Shown: piece after piece, positions 44,568-51,659 of the stretch
How the letters are laid out: each line of letters starts with the position of its first letter
How positions within the stretch are numbered: position 1 is the stretch's first letter
Source: a virus
Length of the DNA stretch: 61,732 nt
Strand: one strand, 5' to 3'
Virus record (IMG/VR): IMGVR_UViG_3300005466_000003
Span: 1-61,732 of that record
Program-made: the position numbers and the translations under genes
Notes under the pieces: model-generated
The model's database searches: none
What the model was told of the DNA's origin: nothing
Seen by the model: the letters and a program-made list of their open reading frames with translations, nothing else

Positions 44568-44957
44568 TTATCGGCTGCCGCGCTTCGGCTCGCTCTCCTT
44601 GATCCAGCCCTCTTCGCGGCATCGCCGCACGAGCGCGTGGAACTCCTCGGACATGGGAAACTGACCGCCGCCGCCCATGAAATACTGCCAATACCAGCCA
44701 ATCGTCATCTCTCGCGCTTCCTCCCGTTCCCGATAGAGTCGCGCCATAGCGAGCTGCACCGAACGCGGAAGCCCGCGCACCGGCCGCCAGACAACGGTCG
44801 TTAGGGGCACGGTCTCTGAAGGTGGAGCGTCGAGCGGCCAGCGGCGCGGCTCCAGGCGGGCCTCCTGAACCGTCTCTGCTCTGGCGTGTTGAGGGAAGGA
44901 GCGGATCTCGCCTTCCTCGTTGACGAATAGCGTCTGCGCCAGGTCCAGGTCATCCAT
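44568..44957 (-). CDS. Middle-region protein (129 aa)
   Basis: MDDLDLAQTLFVNEEGEIRS begins a protein with a basic-helical C-terminus (EFHALVRRCREEGWIKESEP). No family recognised. It lies left of the excisionase-like gene in the same direction, likely one operon. Confidence 0.7.
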   Translation of the reverse strand: MDDLDLAQTLFVNEEGEIRSFPQHARAETVQEARLEPRRWPLDAPPSETVPLTTVVWRPVRGLPRSVQLAMARLYREREEAREMTIGWYWQYFMGGGGQFPMSEEFHALVRRCREEGWIKESEPKRGSR

Positions 44958-44960
44958 CGC

Positions 44961-45134
44961 TCATCGCCTCACCCATTGCTGCTCGGTAATCGTCACCTTA
45001 CGCGCCTGCCACGTCGGGTCGGGTTCGCAGCGGGTGGGAGGGATGCCACGACCACAAGCGCGGCACTTCCCGTTGCGGGTGCTCTTCTTGAGGCGAAGGC
45101 TGGTGCCGCAGAAGGGGCACATTGGATCAGTCAC
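44961..45134 (-). CDS. Zinc-ribbon mini-protein
   Basis: Starts at GTG 45134 (GTGA overlap). MCPFCGTSLR and CRACGRGIPP form a zinc ribbon. 57 residues, basic. Coupled to both neighbours. Confidence 0.7.
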   Translation of the reverse strand: MTDPMCPFCGTSLRLKKSTRNGKCRACGRGIPPTRCEPDPTWQARKVTITEQQWVRR

Positions 45135-45334
45135 GGCGCTATACCTACGTCCCAATGATTATACTCTTCGCCTGCGTCCTCATCATAAGCACGCACCCAC
45201 TCCTCATACTGATCGGCCAGGAGGCAGCGCAGCATTCGGTCAATGAGCCATTGCTTGTGGTGACCGCCGTCGATACCGCCGTACTGCTCGACTAGCAAAA
45301 GAGCCTGGGCGATGCGGTCAACTCCCTCGGCCAT
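45131..45334 (-). CDS. Small helical acidic protein
   Basis: A 67-residue protein, ATG 45334 (MAEGVDRIAQALLLVEQYGG...). It overlaps the excisionase-like gene by 17 nt. Contains DRMLRCLLADQYEEWVRAYD and an acidic end. Unknown. Confidence 0.66.
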   Translation of the reverse strand: MAEGVDRIAQALLLVEQYGGIDGGHHKQWLIDRMLRCLLADQYEEWVRAYDEDAGEEYNHWDVGIAP

Positions 45335-45614
45335 TCTCGCTCTCCTCCTGCTTCGCCTGGGGGCGGCGACCACGGCGCCGGACGGGCTGCTCTACCGGTG
45401 CCGGAGGCTGCTCGCGCTTCTTGGGCTGGTTGCCGCCGCCGCGCTTCTTGCGATCCCGGTAGTGCTCCACGTCGCTCCGAGCGGCGAGCCAGACCTTACC
45501 GTACTGCTTCGCCGGCAGCCAGCCCTCGCGCATCGCCTTGAGCACATTGTTGCGGTGGATACCCAGTTCATCCGCTATCTGGGCTGCGGTCATCAATTCT
45601 GCCGATCCTCCCAT
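45318..45614 (-). CDS. Excisionase-like HTH_17 protein
   Basis: A 98-residue protein with a MerR/excisionase-type DNA-binding domain: MTAAQIADELGIHRNNVLKA, then EGWLPAKQYGKVWLAARSDV. The basic C-terminal tail (Lys/Arg/Pro) suits DNA binding and bending. It is expressed from a consensus promoter right before its start, opposite to the early operon. Candidate recombination directionality factor for the serine integrase, or an early regulator. A 15-bp part of its promoter recurs before the integrase. Confidence 0.8.
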   Translation of the reverse strand: MGGSAELMTAAQIADELGIHRNNVLKAMREGWLPAKQYGKVWLAARSDVEHYRDRKKRGGGNQPKKREQPPAPVEQPVRRRGRRPQAKQEESENGRGS

Positions 45615-45631
45615 GAACTCTCCCTGAAGAC

Positions 45632-45660
45632 AAGATACCCCTAGAGGGTTGCTCTGTCAA
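45632..45660 (-). promoter_or_regulatory. Leftward promoter of excisionase-like gene
   Basis: On the minus strand: TTGACA, 17-bp spacer, TATCTT, then about 18 bp to ATG 45614. The spacer includes CAACCC, also present in the early promoters. CTCTAGGGGTATCTT within it is duplicated before the integrase. Confidence 0.83.
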
Positions 45661-45670
45661 TCTTATCGTC

Positions 45671-45695
45671 GGTAGAGTTACTTTTCTATTCTACC
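45671..45695. repeat. Inverted repeat between divergent promoters
   Basis: GGTAGA and TCTACC arms separated by 13 bp, between the leftward promoter of the excisionase-like gene and early promoter 1. Could be a regulator site. Confidence 0.5.
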
Positions 45696-45704
45696 GAAAA
45701 AGGA

Positions 45705-45733
45705 TTGACAACGCAACCCTATAATGCTATACT
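45705..45733 (+). promoter_or_regulatory. Early promoter 1
   Basis: TTGACA, 17-bp spacer, TATACT. The -35 lies inside GGATTGACAACGCAACCC, an imperfect copy of a palindrome with arms GGGTTG and CAACCC. Drives 45775 and possibly the genes beyond. Confidence 0.85.
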
Positions 45734-45774
45734 CTAGTTGCAAGCAGGGACGGCAACCTAGAGGAGAGACGAGA

Positions 45775-45936
45775 ATGAAAACCCCGATGCAGATAGCCTT
45801 CACCGCAGACAAGATTGGCCGTCCGGTTGCCTACCGCTGGTGCCTCATCCAGCACCGCTGGTTTCGGATCGGACTGGACGACGCGAAGATCAAGATCGCA
45901 ACCGGAACCGCCCGAGAGGTGCGCTACGCGAAGTAG
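45775..45936 (+). CDS. Small early protein (53 aa)
   Basis: Starts MKTPMQIAFTADKIGRPVAY at ATG 45775 with GAGGAGAGACGAGA before. Aromatic-basic centre (CLIQHRWFRIGLDDAKIKIA). First gene of the early transcript. A small inhibitor of a host function is typical of such genes, but this is inference. Confidence 0.72.
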   Translation: MKTPMQIAFTADKIGRPVAYRWCLIQHRWFRIGLDDAKIKIATGTAREVRYAK

Positions 45937-45980
45937 GGCCCGCAGTTAGACGCCAAGTCGCTTGAAGAGGAGAGAAGAAG

Positions 45981-46196
45981 ATGATCGGTGGGATGACCTG
46001 GGAAGAGATCAAAGAGAAGTGCTCCACGACTACGCACCCGGAAGGCTGGCTGAGCGTGAAGACAGTCTTCCGATCTTCCGTCCTGCGCGGTATCAGGATC
46101 AAGGCGGCGAACAACGGCTTCGAGTGGCGGCAGGTCGAGAACGAGGATGGCAGCAGTAGCCTTCACCTTCGGTTACCTAGTAAATTAAAGGGTTGA
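45981..46196 (+). CDS. Small early protein (71 aa)
   Basis: MIGGMTWEEIKEKCSTTTHP opens an alpha-beta protein ending in SSLHLRLPSKLKG. A purine-rich ribosome site precedes. It ends at the start of early promoter 2. Unknown. Confidence 0.72.
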   Translation: MIGGMTWEEIKEKCSTTTHPEGWLSVKTVFRSSVLRGIRIKAANNGFEWRQVENEDGSSSLHLRLPSKLKG

Positions 46197-46221
46197 CAAC
46201 GCAACCCATTCACGCTATACT
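46190..46221 (+). promoter_or_regulatory. Early promoter 2 with perfect operator
   Basis: TTGACA (46193), 17-bp spacer, TATACT (46216). The -35 is in the perfect palindrome GGGTTG-6-CAACCC (46190-46207), a likely repressor site. Confidence 0.87.
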
Positions 46222-46269
46222 GAACCTGTAAGCAAATAGAGCTTACCCTTCTCCGAAAGGAGCCGACCG

Positions 46270-46596
46270 ATGAGCACCTCAACCACCGATTTCGAGATGA
46301 CCCAGGGCGAAGCCGTTGAGATTGACCGGGCGGCGAAAGCGGTGAAGGCCAAGGCCGAGGGAGCACACGCGCAGTATCCCCAGTATGCCGGCCACTGGGA
46401 CGGCGCGGAGTGGATCGCGGTTCGGATCAAGCGGAACGTCACCACGAAGATGGGGCTGGCGTTCGAGGCTGGCGAGATCACCATCGCCAAGCAGCCGTTC
46501 CGCTACGGGCTTTACTTCGGCGACTTCTACACTGCCTATAGCGTCAAGAACGAAATTGATACGAGCGTCCATTTTTCCGACATCGAGGTCCTCTGA
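46270..46596 (+). CDS. Early protein (108 aa)
   Basis: MSTSTTDFEMTQGEAVEIDR opens an acidic-helical protein with a beta end (PFRYGLYFGDFYTAYSVKNE). Only gene between promoter 2 and a terminator, so made from its own transcript. No family recognised. Confidence 0.74.
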   Translation: MSTSTTDFEMTQGEAVEIDRAAKAVKAKAEGAHAQYPQYAGHWDGAEWIAVRIKRNVTTKMGLAFEAGEITIAKQPFRYGLYFGDFYTAYSVKNEIDTSVHFSDIEVL

Positions 46597-46622
46597 AAGG
46601 GAGGGGCAGTTGCCCCTCCCTT
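46597..46622 (+). terminator. Rho-independent terminator after 46270 gene
   Basis: Arms AAGGGAGGGGCA and TGCCCCTCCCTT with a tiny loop, just after the stop, followed by CTT and an A-run. A strong stem with a short U-tract in the rightward direction. Confidence 0.78.
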
Positions 46623-46657
46623 CTTAAAAAAAGAACTTCTTGCTGCGCCTAAAAGGG

Positions 46658-46686
46658 TTGACAATGCAATCCTTAACCGGTATACT
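46658..46686 (+). promoter_or_regulatory. Early promoter 3
   Basis: TTGACA, 17-bp spacer, TATACT, with GGGTTG-6-CAATCC around the -35, one base off the palindrome of promoter 2. Begins the transcript of the 46725 gene and probably everything to about 50.4 kb. Confidence 0.86.
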
Positions 46687-46724
46687 ATAACCAGTTAGCC
46701 GCTTGATTGAGAGGAGACACGAGA

Positions 46725-47168
46725 ATGGCCTGCACGAAGATCGCACCGGGGATCTACTCGATAGACAGCTTCAACGACGAGACGGTGAGCTACCGGGTTG
46801 ACCTGAACAGCGGGACTTGCTCTTGCCCTCACTACACCAAGCGGCTGGCGGGCACCTCGGGCCAGTGCAAGCACCAGAAGGCCGCTGCCGCCCACCGCTT
46901 CCAGCAGATCGAGGAGACGGCCAAGAGCCTGTCCACCGAGCGCCTGGAGGAGCTGAAGGACAAGTACTTCGGCAAGGACGGCAAGATCTGGCTGGCGATT
47001 AAGAACGAGCTTTGGACCCGCTACCACACCGAGACGGTCGAGCAGCTCCGAGCGGACCGCGTGAAGGCAGAGGAGCAGACCCGCCAGCGACTGGCATCCG
47101 AGCGAGCCCGCGAGCTGGTCGCCAACCGGCCGCTGTCGCAGGATGAGTTGAAGCAGATTTTCGCTTAA
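46725..47168 (+). CDS. SWIM-type zinc finger early protein
   Basis: A 147-residue protein: YRVDLNSGTCSCPHYTKRLA and CKHQKAA form a CxCx(n)CxH SWIM finger. A long helical tail follows (YHTETVEQLRADRVKAEEQT...). ATG 46725 follows GAGAGGAGACACGAGA. Likely binds nucleic acid or protein. Relative of the 40513 gene by motif only. Confidence 0.8.
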   Translation: MACTKIAPGIYSIDSFNDETVSYRVDLNSGTCSCPHYTKRLAGTSGQCKHQKAAAAHRFQQIEETAKSLSTERLEELKDKYFGKDGKIWLAIKNELWTRYHTETVEQLRADRVKAEEQTRQRLASERARELVANRPLSQDELKQIFA

Positions 47169-47201
47169 TTAGCCGCACCTAGAGCAAGAGAGGAAACGAC
47201 C

Positions 47202-47417
47202 ATGACCAACACGCAGAACAAGCAGCTCGATTACCTCCGCCGGTCGGAAATGCGCGAAGCGATGGGCTCACCTTATACCTTTTACTCGACCTGCAAGGAT
47301 TGCGACGTTAGTCATACTCATCACTCCTGCGAGGGAGCCCGCTGCTTTATCAAGCTGCACGAGGGGCACCGGACCTGGATCGAGAGCGGCGGGCGCGTCA
47401 AGCCGCAGACTGCCTGA
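47202..47417 (+). CDS. Cys/His-rich early protein
   Basis: A 71-residue protein with CKDCDVSHTHHSCEGARCFI, a likely zinc site. Ribosome site GAGAGGAAACG. Unknown. Confidence 0.7.
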   Translation: MTNTQNKQLDYLRRSEMREAMGSPYTFYSTCKDCDVSHTHHSCEGARCFIKLHEGHRTWIESGGRVKPQTA

Positions 47418-47472
47418 AAGCGATGACGAGGGGCTCCCGGTTAGACCGGGAGCGCGGACACGAGAGACGACG

Positions 47473-47655
47473 ATGAAGCAAGAGGGAACGACGATGGAAG
47501 CACAGATCAAGCGGATGCTGGCGAAGTCGGCCGAGAACCGGGGGTGGGAGATGCGCCGGGACGGATACGCGAAAGAGGAGTGCCCGTTCATTGAGCAGCA
47601 TCTGCGGAGCGCCTGGAAGTTTGGTTGGGACAAAGCGAACAAGGTGATCTTTTGA
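47473..47655 (+). CDS. Rmf/CrpP-like small protein
   Basis: A 60-residue protein whose end, GYAKEECPFIEQHLRSAWKF followed by GW, has the Cys-Pro, Trp and Gly-Trp spacing of ribosome modulation factor / CrpP-like proteins. It may interact with ribosomes or RNA. ATG 47473 or the internal ATG 47494. Confidence 0.6.
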   Translation: MKQEGTTMEAQIKRMLAKSAENRGWEMRRDGYAKEECPFIEQHLRSAWKFGWDKANKVIF

Positions 47656-47873
47656 GCGAGCACCTGCAGAACCGCCCGAACGACTGGGCGAGCGCGACGG
47701 ATGACGAGTGGACGGCGGCTCTGCTGGACACGCCGCCGCTGATCTGCCCGTTCTTCATGTCATACGCCCAGAACCACCGGCCGCAGTGCTTGCGCCGAGC
47801 GCTGTTGCTGCACAAGGACACGGGTGGATACCTGGGAGCACCGGCCCGCCGCTGGTTGAAGGGGAGCCGCTGA
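47652..47873 (+). CDS. Small early protein (73 aa)
   Basis: Starts at TTG 47652 overlapping the previous TGA. NDWASATDDEWTAALLDTPP and SYAQNHRPQCLRRALLLHKD are compact alpha segments. Its stop overlaps the next ATG (TGATG). Unknown. Confidence 0.66.
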   Translation: MSEHLQNRPNDWASATDDEWTAALLDTPPLICPFFMSYAQNHRPQCLRRALLLHKDTGGYLGAPARRWLKGSR

Positions 47874-48064
47874 TGGAAGTGCCGCTGAACGAAGAGAACG
47901 TGCGCCGCGTCGTCCTGGCCGCGTTCCAGGGAGTGAACCCAGGTGCGTTCTATCTGCGGCTGGCGATGCGGGAAGCGGAGAAGATCCGCGAGGAAGTGAT
48001 CGCCGAGTTTGTGGCGACGATGGAGCGCGACTATGCGCACGAGCTGACAGGAGAAGAATCATGA
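47873..48064 (+). CDS. Small helical early protein
   Basis: MEVPLNEENVRRVVLAAFQG to the Glu-rich end. 63 residues. Overlaps neighbours at both ends. Unknown. Confidence 0.68.
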   Translation: MEVPLNEENVRRVVLAAFQGVNPGAFYLRLAMREAEKIREEVIAEFVATMERDYAHELTGEES

Positions 48065-48306
48065 TCAATCCGCACGCCCTCGACCGGCACTTGACGGGCT
48101 CCTGGGGAGAAGACAGCTTGCCCGATCCCGATCCCGACGAGCCTGACTTCACGGTGACGCATCGCTGCGGCCACGAGATCAGCTACTGGCAGAAAGATGA
48201 GCCAAGCGCCGATCAGCCCTGCTCCACCTGCCGCGAGTGCCCCGGCTGCGGCAAGGCGGGGTTTGCCTGCGAGTGCCCGTTCGTGGACCCGTTTGAGAGC
48301 GTGTAA
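48061..48306 (+). CDS. Zinc-binding early protein (81 aa)
   Basis: HRCGHEISYW, then CSTCRECPGCGKAGFACECP, a dense Cys/His cluster suggesting two zinc ions. ATGA overlap with the previous gene. Confidence 0.72.
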   Translation: MINPHALDRHLTGSWGEDSLPDPDPDEPDFTVTHRCGHEISYWQKDEPSADQPCSTCRECPGCGKAGFACECPFVDPFESV

Positions 48307-48683
48307 TGGAACACACCAAAGACTGCCTGAACAAGAAGGAAGCGCGGAAGCGAGCACAAGAGCGGTGGCGGGAGCGGTGGCCGAATGCCTGCCGGTTCTG
48401 CAAGGCGAACACCGATTGCGAAACACCGTGCCCGCACTGCCTGATGGAACTGACCTGTCCGCGCTGCGGGACGCCGGATGCCATGCACCCCGAAAAGGGC
48501 GAGGTGCCTTGCACGGCTTGCGGATATGTCGAAGGCGACGGCTGCCCCGACGATTACGAGTGCCAATGCCGCGTGTCCAAAGCTGAACAACTGGCCCGCA
48601 AACGGCGGCAGGTAGAGAATCAACTCGCCGATATCAAGATCCAGGAGCGCCGACTTCGGCGTGATCTAGAGAACCTGATCTAA
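48306..48683 (+). CDS. Cys-rich early protein with coiled-coil tail
   Basis: A 125-residue protein with CRFCKANTDCETPCPHCLME, then CPRCGTPD and CTACGY: two zinc ribbons. The tail (RKRRQVENQLADIKIQERRL) is a basic coiled coil, likely nucleic-acid-binding. Confidence 0.74.
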   Translation: MEHTKDCLNKKEARKRAQERWRERWPNACRFCKANTDCETPCPHCLMELTCPRCGTPDAMHPEKGEVPCTACGYVEGDGCPDDYECQCRVSKAEQLARKRRQVENQLADIKIQERRLRRDLENLI

Positions 48684-48695
48684 TATCTTAAAGTC

Positions 48696-48730
48696 TGCTT
48701 GTTTTAGGGAATAATATAGCTATAGGTTGG
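48696..48730 (+). promoter_or_regulatory. Possible promoter upstream of 48752
   Basis: An AT-rich stretch with TTGTTT (48699), TAATAT (48712) and TATAGG. TTGTTT to TATAGG spacing is 16 bp. It includes the TTGTTTTAGG motif resembling the palindrome at 4919. Weak compared with the early promoters. Confidence 0.4.
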
Positions 48731-48751
48731 TTGGTTGAGAGGAGATACACC

Positions 48752-49276
48752 GTGGTTGATCCCAAGTTCGTTATCAATCTCAAAGGAAAGGATTACCCGA
48801 CCTGGCCTGGCATCCTCGATGCAGCCACAAAGGCGGGCCTGCGATCCCTGACGACGAAGCTGCTTCAGGCACCGTCTCCCGAGAACAACCACGCGGCCAT
48901 TGTCCTGGCTCGCGCCGAGTTCGAGGACGGCCGCGTGTTCGAGGATCTGGGTGATGCCAGCCCCGCGAACTGCTCCGCGCAGATCGCAACAGCGGCTATT
49001 CGGATGGCGAGCACAAGGGCAAAAGGGCGCGTCCTGCGCGACGCCATCAATGTTGGACAGACGATGTTTGAGGAACTGCCAGACCTCAACGGGCGCAGCG
49101 AGGAGTATGGCGGAGGAGCCGCAGCAGAGCGCCCCGCCCGTCCCAGCAGCGACGGTAGCCCAATCGGTTGTGAACAGTGCGGGCAGGTGATGACCGCCGC
49201 GCAGAGCACCTTCTCACAGAACAAATGGCAGAAGAATCTCTGCCCCTCCTGCCAGAAGGGAGCGGTCGCAGGATGA
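48752..49276 (+). CDS. Conserved early protein, possible DNA-recombination factor
   Basis: A 174-residue protein from GTG 48752 (GAGGAG before). The block EFEDGRVFEDLGDASPANCS followed by IRMASTRAKGRVLRDAINVG resembles a family common in phages and actinobacteria, where it accompanies replication or recombination genes; I infer a single-strand DNA or annealing-related role, without certainty. It ends in a zinc ribbon (CEQCGQVM...CPSCQKG). Confidence 0.68.
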   Translation: MVDPKFVINLKGKDYPTWPGILDAATKAGLRSLTTKLLQAPSPENNHAAIVLARAEFEDGRVFEDLGDASPANCSAQIATAAIRMASTRAKGRVLRDAINVGQTMFEELPDLNGRSEEYGGGAAAERPARPSSDGSPIGCEQCGQVMTAAQSTFSQNKWQKNLCPSCQKGAVAG

Positions 49277-49479
49277 CCCGGATTGAGATGCCCGAGGAGA
49301 CCGCGAACCGGCTCCTCGGGGAACGGTGGGCCACGCCGCTCGTCCCTAATATCTGCGGCCAGTGGTTCTACAATTCCATGACCCGTAAGACGGTCTTTGT
49401 GGCCGAGGTGCCCGACCAGCTTGCCGCCGAGTTCATTGAAGGCATCCGCCGGCTAGAAGAGGGCCAGGAGCGAGGATGA
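49273..49479 (+). CDS. Small early protein (68 aa)
   Basis: MTRIEMPEETANRLLGERWA, ATGA overlap. Contains CGQWFYNSMTRKTVFVAEVP. Alpha-beta. Unknown. Confidence 0.68.
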   Translation: MTRIEMPEETANRLLGERWATPLVPNICGQWFYNSMTRKTVFVAEVPDQLAAEFIEGIRRLEEGQERG

Positions 49480-49616
49480 GCGAACACCGCGTTGAATCTA
49501 CCACCCGCCGTGGTGCCCAGGCCAAAGGCAAGCGCCGTGCCCGCTCGGCCTATCGGTCACCGAAGGCGCGGGAGGTGCGGGCAGAGCGGACGGGAGAGGT
49601 GAGGGAGAAGGAGTGA
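49476..49616 (+). CDS. 46-residue basic peptide
   Basis: ATG 49476 overlaps the previous stop as ATGA. Extremely rich in Arg and Lys (TTRRGAQAKGKRRARSAYRS), so likely bound to nucleic acid. Short, but coupled. Confidence 0.55.
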   Translation: MSEHRVESTTRRGAQAKGKRRARSAYRSPKAREVRAERTGEVREKE

Positions 49617-49647
49617 GCGCAGGACTTGAGCACCTAAGGAGGAAACG

Positions 49648-49935
49648 ATGAACGAACCGCTGTACAGCCTGTCGCTATCCGTCGCACTGCCCGACGAAGA
49701 TCGGCAGAAGATCGAGACGCTGGTGCGAGAACTGGTAGAACTACGGACGGCTGCCAGGATCGCTCTCCAAGAGCCAGCTATCAGGAACACCCTGGCCTCT
49801 ACGGTTTTGTGGAAGGCGCTCAATAGGATTGAAACAGACGACCAGGGCAATGTCAGCCGCTGGGGGAACTTCGAGCAGCCAGACCCTGCGAAACGGCCGC
49901 GGCTGGTCGAACGGGAGCGCCCGAGCGATGAGTGA
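49648..49935 (+). CDS. Early protein (95 aa)
   Basis: MNEPLYSLSLSVALPDEDRQ; a perfect AAGGAGG ribosome site. Helical middle. No family. Confidence 0.72.
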   Translation: MNEPLYSLSLSVALPDEDRQKIETLVRELVELRTAARIALQEPAIRNTLASTVLWKALNRIETDDQGNVSRWGNFEQPDPAKRPRLVERERPSDE

Positions 49936-50218
49936 CCGCGACCCGATGCCCTGGATCGAACAGCCTGTCTGGTGGCCGCAGAAGGTGGACGACTTCCGCA
50001 CTGCTGTCCAGAAGGAAGGCGGGCCCGAGCTTTCGACCGATCCCGAGGAGGCGTGGCTACAGCTTCTGTTCTGGGAGTGGGAGGAGGCGGGCCGGCGCCT
50101 GAAGACCGATCCGGCGCACCTGAAGCGGGTGGCAATGATCGAACGGATAGCGCGGGGCTACTGGCATGAGCGGATTGACCTCGCGATTGCGATGCTGACG
50201 GAGGAACGGGGTGAGTGA
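49928..50218 (+). CDS. Early protein (96 aa)
   Basis: Starts MSDRDPMPWIEQPVWWPQKV at ATG 49928 within the end of the previous gene. Trp-rich helices (LLFWEWEEAGRRL). Unknown. Confidence 0.7.
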   Translation: MSDRDPMPWIEQPVWWPQKVDDFRTAVQKEGGPELSTDPEEAWLQLLFWEWEEAGRRLKTDPAHLKRVAMIERIARGYWHERIDLAIAMLTEERGE

Positions 50219-50444
50219 CTGGGAGGCCGGAAACCGCGCCGCTTGGCGTTCCATCCTACAGCAAGCGCTGCGCGAGCTGGGTGCGGAAGGGCACACGGTC
50301 GAATCACTCGTCGCAGAGCGAGAGGCGGCCATCGCTGCTCTGCGGCACCTCTGCGATGCGTGGGGAGATAACGACTGGGATGAGAGCCTGCACCTGGCCG
50401 ATATCATCGAGAAGCATCTCGCCCGGCACCTAGAGGAAGAGTGA
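50211..50444 (+). CDS. Early protein (77 aa)
   Basis: GTG 50211 overlaps the previous stop. Helical Ala/Glu-rich (SLVAEREAAIAALRHLCDAW). Last gene of the rightward early run before a leftward gene. Confidence 0.68.
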   Translation: MSDWEAGNRAAWRSILQQALRELGAEGHTVESLVAEREAAIAALRHLCDAWGDNDWDESLHLADIIEKHLARHLEEE

Positions 50445-50445
50445 C

Positions 50446-50661
50446 CTAACTCCCCGCCTCCCGCTCCTCCGCCACGGCCACCGCCTCACGGATCGCCTCC
50501 TCGACCAGTGCGCCGAAGCCGATGACCCGACCGCTCTCCTCCACCTGGGGCCAGATCACCTGCTGCTCGGTGACCTCCTCGCCGAGCTTGACGCCGTTGA
50601 TCCGCTTTGCTATCGCGATCTGGATGCCGATGCGCTCGGGCACGAACTCTGTTTTGCTCAT
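50446..50661 (-). CDS. Small leftward protein (71 aa)
   Basis: MSKTEFVPERIGIQIAIAKR, then GVKLGEEVTEQQVIWPQVEE. ATG 50661. Convergent with the early run and divergent from the HNH gene. Alpha-beta, unknown. Confidence 0.64.
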   Translation of the reverse strand: MSKTEFVPERIGIQIAIAKRINGVKLGEEVTEQQVIWPQVEESGRVIGFGALVEEAIREAVAVAEEREAGS

Positions 50662-50705
50662 TGGTTGCTCTCTGGGTAGGAAATGGCACGCTTTGTGGCT
50701 AATCT

Positions 50706-51659
50706 ATGGTTATGGGACAAGCGATAGACCGGGTGCAAGTGCAGTGCAAAGAGTGTGGCAAGGAATGGCTGAAGCAGCGAGACTCCGTTCGGCGGTGGAC
50801 TGGTCTCTGCATGTCCTGCGCCTGCAAGAAGCGGCCAGCGCAGTATAAGGTTCTTGTCATCTGCATGCGCTGTGGCGCGTTAGAACCGGTCGCTAAGCGA
50901 GTGCTCCCCCAGTCCAGCACTTTGTGCAAGAGCTGCTTCTCCAAGCCTGTCCGTGTGCAGTGTTCGGACTGTGGAAAGGATTACACCAAGGTTCGCCATG
51001 GTCTCTACGGCTGGACCGGTAGGTGCGCGGAGTGCGGGAACAAAAAGCGCCGCGGAATGAAGCACCGTCAGGTTCTTCTGATCTGCATGGAATGCTGCGC
51101 ACTAGAACCTTTTCCTCGGGCTCATCTTCAGAGGGGCACTGCCCTTTGCGCAAAGTGTCACGGTCGAAGAAACGTCATCCGTTTCTTTAAACGACGGGCT
51201 ATCACGCTTCCTTGCCTAGAATGTGGTTGGGTTTGCCAGATCCGCCCGCAGTATCTTCCTAAATGGCAGGGCCGGTGTCATCAGTGCGCTAACACCTTAA
51301 AGTGGTACTCAATGCCAGAGGAGAAGCGAAGGCAGATCCTGGAGCGTGCCAAGTGCTTCCAGTTCGCCAAAGGCCACCAGCCGGCAAATTGGAAGGGGGG
51401 AATAACCCCAATAATGGCTCGTATTCGGACTAGCCAGCCTTACCTCAATTGGGCGCGGGCGGTAAAGAAGCGCGACAACTTCACATGCCAGATGTGCGGC
51501 ACTCGCGGCGGGCGGCTTCACTCGGATCATATTCTCCCGTTCGCGACGCATCCGGAATTGCGTCTCGATCTCGATAACGGTAGAACCTTATGCGCTCCTT
51601 GCCACCGCGCCCGCCACAAGAAGGAAGGGAAGCCACGAAAGAAGCCGGTCAAGGAGTAA
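50706..51659 (+). CDS. HNH endonuclease with five zinc ribbons
   Basis: A 317-residue protein. Five zinc ribbons occupy residues 10-200 (CKECGKEW/CMSCACK, CMRCGALE/CKSCFSK, CSDCGKDY/CAECGNK, CMECCALE/CAKCHGR, CLECGWVC/CHQCANT). The C-terminal 80 residues are a classical HNH: FTCQMCGTRGGRLHSDHILP, then NGRTLCAPCHRARH. The ribbons likely give DNA target recognition. It stands alone on the plus strand between early genes and the tail fibre gene, whose end it overlaps by 11 bp, as mobile nucleases do. Confidence 0.9.
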   Translation: MVMGQAIDRVQVQCKECGKEWLKQRDSVRRWTGLCMSCACKKRPAQYKVLVICMRCGALEPVAKRVLPQSSTLCKSCFSKPVRVQCSDCGKDYTKVRHGLYGWTGRCAECGNKKRRGMKHRQVLLICMECCALEPFPRAHLQRGTALCAKCHGRRNVIRFFKRRAITLPCLECGWVCQIRPQYLPKWQGRCHQCANTLKWYSMPEEKRRQILERAKCFQFAKGHQPANWKGGITPIMARIRTSQPYLNWARAVKKRDNFTCQMCGTRGGRLHSDHILPFATHPELRLDLDNGRTLCAPCHRARHKKEGKPRKKPVKE

